Shown here in pieces: positions 58,637-64,000 of a stretch of 64,000 bases of DNA. The stretch covers positions 434,001 through 498,000 of the forward strand of contig NZ_JAWZSQ010000001.1 in the NCBI RefSeq assembly GCF_034096925.1, in the 5' to 3' direction. Position 1 is the first letter of the stretch. Every line of letters starts with the position of its first letter. The stretch is from Patulibacter defluvii (GTDB lineage: Bacteria > Actinomycetota > Thermoleophilia > Solirubrobacterales > Solirubrobacteraceae). The position numbers and the translations under genes were made by a program. A model generated the notes under the pieces. It was not told the origin of the DNA, made no database searches, and was given only the letters and a program-made list of their open reading frames with translations.

Positions 58637-60433
58637 GTGACTGCGATGCGGTGGCTCCGCGCTCTCGTCCTCCTGCTGGCGTCCGTCACCCTGGCGACGG
58701 CCCTGGCCGCGCCCGCGACGGCGTCGGTGACGATCTACAACGAACCGACCTACACCAAGACCAGCGGCAACAACGCCTTCTGGTACCGCTGGACCGCCGT
58801 CACCGGCAGCGACGAGAACGGCAACACCCGCTACGAGTGGTACCTCTGCTTCAAGACGTACCACACGTATCCGGACGGCAGCCAGGTGCAGGAGGAGACC
58901 AGCAACGGCACCAGCGGACCGGGCACGTCCAACTGCACCGGCAGCCTCCGCTCCGGCCCGTCGCCGGCGCTGGCCGACTACGCCGCGATGCCGTACAACG
59001 GGACGTCGACCGTCCTGGCCGACGGCCACCGCTACGACCTCTGCGCGTCCGGCTTCTACCGCTGGCCGTACCTGTGGAAGTGGGACGGCTCCTCGGCCTG
59101 CCCGTGGACGATCATCGACCGCAACCGCCCGCAGGCGACGGTCGGGCTGGCCGGCGGCGCGCCCTACGCCCGCAGCACCGCGGTGCCGGTCCGGATCAAC
59201 TACGCCGACGCCACCAGTCCGCCCTGGGCCGGCAGCGGCGGGACGGCGTCGAACTGGGTCTGCATCGGCCAGGCCGCCTGCACGCCGGGCGGCCAGCCGA
59301 ATGCGGCCTGCAGCCAGCCGGCCGACCCCAGCAGCCGCACCACGAGCTTCGACTGCACGGCCAACGTCGGCGGCGACGGTCGCTGGTACGTCTGCGCGAT
59401 GGCCGCCGACGGCGCGATCCCGGACAACACCACCGGGCCCAACCAGTTCGCCAACGCGACCTCGAACAACGCCAACCTGTCGACGGTCAGCTGCGACGAC
59501 GTGGTCGTCGACCGGACCCCGCCGACGGTGACGGCGAGCGCGGGGACGACCGCGATCACCGCCGGCCAGACGGTCGCCTTCACCGCCACCGCGGCCGACC
59601 CGACGTCCGGGGTCAGCGGCCAGTACGCCTGGGACTTCGGCGACGGCGGCTCCGGCAGCGGGGCCAGCGCCAGCCACGCCTACAACCAGCCGGGCACTTA
59701 CGTCGCGCGGGCGACCACCGCCGACGGGGCCGGCAACGAGGGCAGCGCGACGGTCACGATCACCGTCGCGGCAGCGCCCGGTGGTGGCGGGTCGACCGGC
59801 GGTGGCGGGTCGACCGGCGGTGGCGGGTCGACCGGTGGCGGCGGGTCGACCGGTGGCGGGTCGACGGGTGGCGGCAGTGGCGGCTCCGGCGGTGGGTCGA
59901 CCGGTGGCGGCACGGGCGGCTCGGGCGGCGGGTCGACCGGCGGCGGCAGCGGCGGCGGCTCGACCGGCGGCTCCGGCGGCAGCACCGGCGGCGGCATCGC
60001 CACCGCGGTCGCCGGCGCGGTCACCGCCACCACGGCGCCCTCGCCGGCGGCGGTCTCGCGCGACAGCGGCGGAGGCGGCAGCCAGCAGCTGCGGGCCGGC
60101 GGCCTGCGGCTGGTCGCCCCGAAGCGGTTCACCCTCACCGCCAGCCGCCGCCGGCTGCCGCTGCGGGCGACGCTGACGGCGGCCGGCACGGTCGAGCTGA
60201 CCCTGCGCCAGGGCCGGCGGCGACTGGCCCGCGGCAGCGCCCGGGTGGCCCGCGCCGGCACCGTCGGCCTGGCCCTGCGGCTGCCCTCGTCGCTGAAGGC
60301 GGGCCGGCGGACGCTGACCGTCGTCTTCCGCCCGAGCGGTGGCCGCGCGGTCACGAAGACGGTGACGATCACGATCCGCCGCGCCGCTCGCGGCCGGACG
60401 GCGCCGCTGGTCGGGATCCGGGTGGCGCGCTGA
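58637..60433 (+). CDS. Secreted PKD-domain protein with Gly/Ser/Thr-rich linker
   Basis: A 598-residue exported protein. The signal peptide (about 1-32) has a clear hydrophobic core and ends ATAS. The N-terminal 300 residues are Cys/Trp/Tyr-rich with no recognised family (CFKTYHTYPDGSQ; DGHRYDLCASGFYRW). A PKD domain near 300-375 contains YAWDFGDGGSGSGAS and SHAYNQPGTYVARAT. Then come about 75 residues of GGGGST/GGSGG repeats and a basic beta domain. An AGAAGG site fits GTG 58637; ATG 58646 is an alternative. It likely binds or builds a surface structure. Confidence 0.83.
   Translation: MTAMRWLRALVLLLASVTLATALAAPATASVTIYNEPTYTKTSGNNAFWYRWTAVTGSDENGNTRYEWYLCFKTYHTYPDGSQVQEETSNGTSGPGTSNCTGSLRSGPSPALADYAAMPYNGTSTVLADGHRYDLCASGFYRWPYLWKWDGSSACPWTIIDRNRPQATVGLAGGAPYARSTAVPVRINYADATSPPWAGSGGTASNWVCIGQAACTPGGQPNAACSQPADPSSRTTSFDCTANVGGDGRWYVCAMAADGAIPDNTTGPNQFANATSNNANLSTVSCDDVVVDRTPPTVTASAGTTAITAGQTVAFTATAADPTSGVSGQYAWDFGDGGSGSGASASHAYNQPGTYVARATTADGAGNEGSATVTITVAAAPGGGGSTGGGGSTGGGGSTGGGGSTGGGSTGGGSGGSGGGSTGGGTGGSGGGSTGGGSGGGSTGGSGGSTGGGIATAVAGAVTATTAPSPAAVSRDSGGGGSQQLRAGGLRLVAPKRFTLTASRRRLPLRATLTAAGTVELTLRQGRRRLARGSARVARAGTVGLALRLPSSLKAGRRTLTVVFRPSGGRAVTKTVTITIRRAARGRTAPLVGIRVAR
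59781..59996 (+). repeat. Tandem GGGGST/GGSGG coding repeats
   Basis: Near-identical 15-18-nt units (GGTGGCGGGTCGACC) repeated in frame within the PKD protein gene, encoding a flexible Gly/Ser/Thr linker. Such DNA can expand or contract by slippage, so length may vary between strains. Confidence 0.85.
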
Positions 60434-60439
60434 GCGGGC

Positions 60440-60473
60440 CGGGGGCGCCGCCGCTCGCCGGCCGGCGCCCCCG
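60440..60473 (+). terminator. Terminator after the PKD protein gene
   Basis: CGGGGGCGCCG (60440-60450) pairs with CGGCGCCCCCG (60463-60473). It ends 5 bases before the TACGCT box of ppk2. Confidence 0.7.
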
Positions 60474-60490
60474 CGTCTACGCTGTCGCCC

Positions 60491-61270
60491 ATGGGCCGCC
60501 TGGACGACCTCGACCTGACCCTCAAGCTCTCGCGCAAGGACGAGGCCACGCGGCTGGAGGAGGCCGCGGCACGGCTGGCGCAGCTGCGGCTGGCGCTCGG
60601 CGGCCAGGTCGGCAGCGGCGCGCTCGGTCCGCCGCTGCTGGTCGTCTTCGAGGGCTGGGACGCGTCCGGCAAGGGCGGGGCGATCAAGCGGCTGGTCCAC
60701 CCGCTCGACCCGCGCCACTACCGCGTCGCCCAGTTCGCCGCCCCGACGCCGGACGAGCTGCGCCACCACTGGCTGCAGCGGTTCTGGCTGCCGCTGCCGG
60801 GCAAGGGCGGGATGGCCGTCTACGACCGCACCTGGTACGGCCGGGTGCTGGTCGAGCGGGTCGAGGGCCTGACGCCGGAGCGCGACTGGCGCCGCGGCTA
60901 CGGCGAGATCCGCGAGTTCGAGCGGCAGCTGGTCGACGACGGCACGCTGCTGGTGAAGTTCTGGCTCCACGTCAGCGACGAGGAGCAGCTGCGGCGGTTC
61001 GAGCGCCGCCGCGACGATCCGCTGAAGGCCTGGAAGCTGACCGACGAGGACTGGCGCAACCGCGGCAAGCGCGACGCCTACGCCGCCGCCGTCGAGGAGA
61101 TGGTGGTCGAGACCGACGCCGAGCTGGCGCCCTGGGACCTGGTCGCCGCCGAGAGCAAGCGCTGGGCGCGGGTGTTCGTGATCGAGACCGTGATCCGGCG
61201 GATCGAGGACCACTGCCAGCGGATCGGCTTCCCGCTGCCCGACCCGCTGCCGGTCCTCGACGAAGACTGA
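60491..61270 (+). CDS. ppk2: Polyphosphate kinase 2 (PPK2 family)
   Basis: A 259-residue PPK2, which uses polyphosphate to phosphorylate nucleotides. Walker A is FEGWDASGKGG (residues 53-63), Walker B YDRTWYGRV (111-119), and the lid module holds RDDPLKAWKLTDEDW. The length and single domain fit class I or III PPK2; choice between ADP and AMP as acceptor is not clear. TACGCT (60478-60483) is 7 nt before ATG 60491 with no ribosome site, the cleanest leaderless layout in the window. Confidence 0.93.
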   Translation: MGRLDDLDLTLKLSRKDEATRLEEAAARLAQLRLALGGQVGSGALGPPLLVVFEGWDASGKGGAIKRLVHPLDPRHYRVAQFAAPTPDELRHHWLQRFWLPLPGKGGMAVYDRTWYGRVLVERVEGLTPERDWRRGYGEIREFERQLVDDGTLLVKFWLHVSDEEQLRRFERRRDDPLKAWKLTDEDWRNRGKRDAYAAAVEEMVVETDAELAPWDLVAAESKRWARVFVIETVIRRIEDHCQRIGFPLPDPLPVLDED

Positions 61271-61315
61271 CCGCCCCGGCGCCGCCCCCTCCGCCCCGCC
61301 CCCAGCCGCCGCCCC

Positions 61316-61424
61316 GGCGAACTGCGTTCTCGCGCCCCGCCCGCGCGCGAGTCGGCGATTCGACGTCGCCGGGACGTTCGATCGCGTTCTCGCGGCCGGC
61401 GGGGGCGCGAGAACGCGATTCGCC
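61316..61424. repeat. Inverted-repeat element with three GCGTTCTCGCG copies
   Basis: A 23-bp left arm (61316-61338, ending GCGTTCTCGCGCCCC) pairs with 61402-61424 at 21 of 23 positions. A third copy of GCGTTCTCGCG lies in direct orientation at 61384-61394. It fills the gap between convergent ppk2 and the MATE gene. It is larger than a simple terminator. Confidence 0.65.
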
Positions 61425-61444
61425 TCGGCCCGCCTCGCGCCCCC

Positions 61445-62755
61445 TCACCCGCGCCAGGCGCCGGGGCGGGCCCACCGCCGGCCCGCGAAGCGCCACCAGG
61501 TGCCGGCCAGCCGGACCCCGATCAGGACCACGATCCCGCCCCAGACGCCCGCGATCCCCCCGCCGGCGTCGCGCATCAGGACCATCGCCGGGATCCCCAC
61601 CACCGCCGCCGCGACCATCGCCGCGGCCAGGAAGCGAGCGTCGCCGGCGCCGATCAGGATCCCGTCGAAGGCGAAGACCGCGGCCGCGAACGGCAGCATC
61701 GCGCAGAGCAGCGGCCACATCGCCGCGGCCCGGTCGCGGACGTCGGCGGCGTCGGTGAAGGCGCTCACGATCGGTCCCCGGAGCAGCAGCAGGACGACCG
61801 CCGCCAGCAGCCCGAAGGCGACCGTCCAGCCGACCATCCGGTGGGCCGCCGCGACCGCCTCGTCGACCCGGCCGCCGCCGAGCGCGCGGCCGATCAGCAC
61901 CTGGCCGGCGATCGCGATCGCGTCCAGCACCAGCGCCAGGAAGAGGAACAGCTGCCAGCCGATCTGGTGGGCGGCCAGCGACGGCTCGCCGATCCGGGCC
62001 GCGATCGCCGAGGCGGCGCTGAACGACAGCAGCAGCGCCGCGCTCCGCACCAGCAGCAGCAGGCCGGTGCCGCCGAGGTGCCCCAGCAGCGACGCCGCCG
62101 GCCGCCGCGACGTCCCCCGCGAGCCGCGCCAGAGCACCGCCACGAAGCCGGCGCCCATCGCCAGCTGGCCGGTCAGGGTGGCGATCGCGCTGCCGTCCAG
62201 CCCCAGGTCCGCCCCGTAGATCAGCAGCGGGTTGAGGACCACGTTGATCGCGTTGCCCAGCAGCACCAGCAGCAGCGGCGTCCGCAGGTCCCCGGTCCCG
62301 CGCAGCCAGCCCTGGGCGGCCAGGCCGACGATCGCGCAGGCCAGGCCGGGGGCGGCGATCCGCAGGTAGCGGGCGGCGTCGTCGGCGGTCGCCCCGCGGC
62401 CGCCGAGCAGGTCGATCCACGCGGGCCCGGCGACGACCACGATCGCCGCCGCCAGCAGCCCCGCCCCGACCCCCAGCCACAGCGACTGCGCGGCCAGCCG
62501 GTGGACCAGCTCGTGACGGCCGCCGCCGTGCAGCCGCGCGACCGCCGCGGTGGTCGCGTAGGTGACGACCACCCCGAGCCCGGCCAGCGTGCCGAGGACC
62601 GCCGCCGCCAGCGCCAGCGCGGCCAGCGGCCGGGTCCCCAGGTGGCCGACCATCGCCGTGTCGACCAGCAGGTAGGTCGGCTCGGCGGCGAGCGTCGCCA
62701 GCGCCGGCAGGGCCAGGCGCAGGATCTCGCGGTCGTGGGGGGAGCGGGCCGGCAT
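61445..62755 (-). CDS. MATE-family efflux transporter
   Basis: A 436-residue 12-TM cation-coupled exporter in two homologous halves. It starts MPARSPHDREILRLALPALA with the family PTYLLVDTAMVGHLG in TM1-2 and LGNAINVVLNPLLI in the middle; the second half has EPSLAAHQIGWQLFLFLAL and LIGAGDARFLAAAM. The likely role is export of drugs or metabolites. TACGCT lies 11 nt before ATG 62755. The N-terminal start used here gives a normal 5-residue lead before the conserved block. Confidence 0.9.
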   Translation of the reverse strand: MPARSPHDREILRLALPALATLAAEPTYLLVDTAMVGHLGTRPLAALALAAAVLGTLAGLGVVVTYATTAAVARLHGGGRHELVHRLAAQSLWLGVGAGLLAAAIVVVAGPAWIDLLGGRGATADDAARYLRIAAPGLACAIVGLAAQGWLRGTGDLRTPLLLVLLGNAINVVLNPLLIYGADLGLDGSAIATLTGQLAMGAGFVAVLWRGSRGTSRRPAASLLGHLGGTGLLLLVRSAALLLSFSAASAIAARIGEPSLAAHQIGWQLFLFLALVLDAIAIAGQVLIGRALGGGRVDEAVAAAHRMVGWTVAFGLLAAVVLLLLRGPIVSAFTDAADVRDRAAAMWPLLCAMLPFAAAVFAFDGILIGAGDARFLAAAMVAAAVVGIPAMVLMRDAGGGIAGVWGGIVVLIGVRLAGTWWRFAGRRWARPGAWRG

Positions 62756-62796
62756 CGGGGGCGGCGAGCGTACCCCGCGCGCCCCCGGGGGCGACC

Positions 62797-62820
62797 GGGC
62801 CACCGGCCCGGCGGTGGCCC
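62797..62820 (-). terminator. Terminator after the serine protease gene
   Basis: GGGCCACCG-N6-CGGTGGCCC, 9-bp perfect stem immediately beyond the protease stop on the minus strand. Confidence 0.65.
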
Positions 62821-62824
62821 CGTC

Positions 62825-63742
62825 TCAGCCGAGCAGCCCGCCGACGGTCCGCAGCAGCCGCTCGACGGTGCGGCCCGAGGCGATCTCCTGCAGGTCGACC
62901 CCCAGCCGGGTCACGACCTCGCGGGCGGCGCGCTCGGCGTCGGTCGACGAGAACGGCTCGGTCCCGAGCGCCAGCTCCAGGTTCGGCCGGCCGCCGTGGT
63001 CGCGGGCGTAGGCGACCTCGCGCCGCAGGTCGCCGACGCCGTTGGTGGCCGGCAGCGGCAGCAGCGAGAGGGTGCTCAGCGTCCCCAGCGCGCGGCCGTC
63101 CTTCGACAGGAACGCGCTGCCCGAGTCGCCGGGGATCCCGGGCGTCAGCGTCAGCACCGTGTGCGACCAGCCGCCGCCGCTCTGGCCGAGGCTGACGCCG
63201 GTCTTCGGCTTCAGCAGCTCGAGCCCGGCCCGCAGCGACGAGTTGCCGTAGGAGTGGACCCCGTCGAGCGGCGCGCTGTCGGCGCCGAGCCCGGTCGGGC
63301 CACCCCAGAACGGCACGCTCGGGTTGACGCGGCCGACGTCGGCCGGGTCGATCCGGATCAGGGCCAGGTCGTTGTAGGCGCAGGCGTCCGGGTCCTGCTC
63401 GCCGTTGGCCTGCATCGTCGCCCACGAGCTGTAGACGATCGTGCCGGGACGGGTGGCGCCCTCGATCGCGACGCTGGTGCCGACCGGCAGGGTCTTGGCG
63501 CTGCAGCCGTTGGTGTCGGTCGCCTCGCCGGTGCTCTGGCAGTGGGCGGCCTGGCCGAGCAGCACGTCGGCGCCGTCGGTGAAGACGAAGTTCGACGTGC
63601 ACTGGCCGCTGCCGACGGTGCGGGTCTCCGACCCCGGCCGGATCGTGGCCGACGAGGCGGGCGCCCAGGCGGCACCGGCCGCGGCGGGCAGCAGCGCGAG
63701 GCCAGAGGCCACGAGCAGGGGGACGAGCAGACGACGACGCAT
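62825..63742 (-). CDS. Secreted trypsin-like serine protease
   Basis: A 305-residue exported protease of the S1 (chymotrypsin) clan. The signal peptide (residues 1-25) is MRRRLLVPLL... ending AGAA. The triad is His67 (LGQAAHC), Asp115 (CAYNDLALI) and Ser207 (PGIPGDSGSAFLS). Cys48/Cys68 and Cys80/Cys111 could pair as disulfides. GGAGG is 5 nt before ATG 63742; GTG 63745 is in frame and may also start. A C-terminal helical extension of about 50 residues follows the protease fold. Confidence 0.88.
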   Translation of the reverse strand: MRRRLLVPLLVASGLALLPAAAGAAWAPASSATIRPGSETRTVGSGQCTSNFVFTDGADVLLGQAAHCQSTGEATDTNGCSAKTLPVGTSVAIEGATRPGTIVYSSWATMQANGEQDPDACAYNDLALIRIDPADVGRVNPSVPFWGGPTGLGADSAPLDGVHSYGNSSLRAGLELLKPKTGVSLGQSGGGWSHTVLTLTPGIPGDSGSAFLSKDGRALGTLSTLSLLPLPATNGVGDLRREVAYARDHGGRPNLELALGTEPFSSTDAERAAREVVTRLGVDLQEIASGRTVERLLRTVGGLLG

Positions 63743-63745
63743 CAC

Positions 63746-63974
63746 GACCTCCGAGGCTGGACCGGGAGGCGCCTCTCCACGCCTCCCACGGCGATCGTAC
63801 CGCGGGTCGCATCCCGTGTGCGGCGTATCGCCGGACGTCGGGCGAAGGTGCCGGAGTAGGCTCCGCCAGGCCGCTGCCGGCCAGCGACGGCGCCGACCCC
63901 GCGCCGGAGGCCGTCCGCGGCCGCCTGGGTGCCCGCCATCCAGGCGTCACCCACGCGACACCTCCGAGGCAGAC
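63746..63974. promoter_or_regulatory. Structured leader / intergenic region before the last gene
   Basis: The gap between divergent genes has G/C-rich inverted repeats. CGCCTGG (63922-63928) pairs with CCAGGCG (63940-63946); GGGTG and CACCC near 63928 and 63948 could form an alternative stem. A GAGGC site precedes ATG 63975. It does not match a riboswitch class I know with confidence. Confidence 0.35.
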
Positions 63975-64000
63975 ATGCAGGCGACAGAGATCCTCTACGG
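63975..64000 (+). CDS. Start of an unidentified gene (partial)
   Basis: Eight complete codons, MQATEILYG plus a base, run off the window. A GAGGCAGAC site precedes the ATG. The opening ATEIL resembles the start of hemerythrin-like (HHE) proteins, but eight residues are too few to assign a family. Confidence 0.5.

Noticed and set aside
59781..59996. Regular short repeats that could suggest a CRISPR or VNTR array
   Set aside because: Units are 15-18 nt without spacers and stay in frame, encoding GGGGST linkers of a secreted protein.

Overview
The window is a very GC-rich (about 74% by eye), gene-dense bacterial chromosome segment. Its gene content points to Actinomycetota, most plausibly class Thermoleophilia (Solirubrobacterales: Conexibacter, Patulibacter or Solirubrobacter type). 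That placement is inference. It rests on a CIRCE-controlled groES-groL pair, a GSHH-type isoleucyl-tRNA synthetase, a PAC2-family protein, an Mrp without CxxC, many GTG starts, and many genes that begin about 7 nt after a TAnnnT hexamer (a leaderless-transcript layout). I see no tRNA, rRNA, CRISPR array, insertion sequence or prophage. Nearly all sequence is coding, and most gaps hold terminator hairpins, operators or small palindromic repeats.

Layout. 1-184: end of a beta-propeller-like gene. 209-2391: two CIRCE boxes, groES, groL, terminator. 2325-4470 (-): a small orphan protein and an ABC-F protein. 4589-6770: esterase and an AlkZ-like winged-helix protein. 6837-10871: a translationally coupled five-gene operon (GntR regulator, helical subunit, GMC oxidoreductase, small membrane protein, CrtC/AttH-like protein). 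10955-14500: MarR regulator, class III aminotransferase and divergent PucR regulator. 14670-16065: NmrA-type reductase with divergent Rrf2 regulator. 16259-22177: secreted hydrolase, aminobutyraldehyde-type dehydrogenase, DUF2237, and a TetR-lipase pair around a 30-bp operator. 22224-27283: citrate synthase, DUF1508, amidase, NmrA-type protein, 7Fe ferredoxin, beta-carbonic anhydrase. 27450-31500: TauE/LysR pair, Mrp and a histone-H1-like Lys/Ala protein. 31699-37762: inositol-monophosphatase family, a 1091-residue helicase-nuclease, PAC2 and an OB-HD hydrolase. 38223-45044: second TauE, trehalose phosphatase, a Gre-like factor, a NarL-type two-component system, two glycosyltransferases. 45093-49557: TetR, a secreted amidohydrolase with a 211-residue coiled-coil insertion, and a TolB-like lipoprotein. 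49806-56314: thioredoxin, a YhgE/Pip membrane protein with a degenerate ABC ATPase, ileS. 56394-63742: paired 4-TM proteins, a MerR regulator with a decayed B12 domain, secreted PKD protein, PPK2, MATE exporter, secreted serine protease. A gene starts at 63975 and runs off the end.

How genes work together. Most units are short operons or regulator-target pairs, and several divergent pairs share an obvious palindrome. The segment is mainly housekeeping and catabolic, with a strong secreted-hydrolase theme (lipase, esterase-like hydrolase, amidohydrolase, protease). The least explained items are the GMC/CrtC-like operon, the amidohydrolase insertion, the degenerate ABC/YhgE pair, the 61-bp palindrome at the Gre-like gene, and a dispersed 46-bp hairpin repeat.
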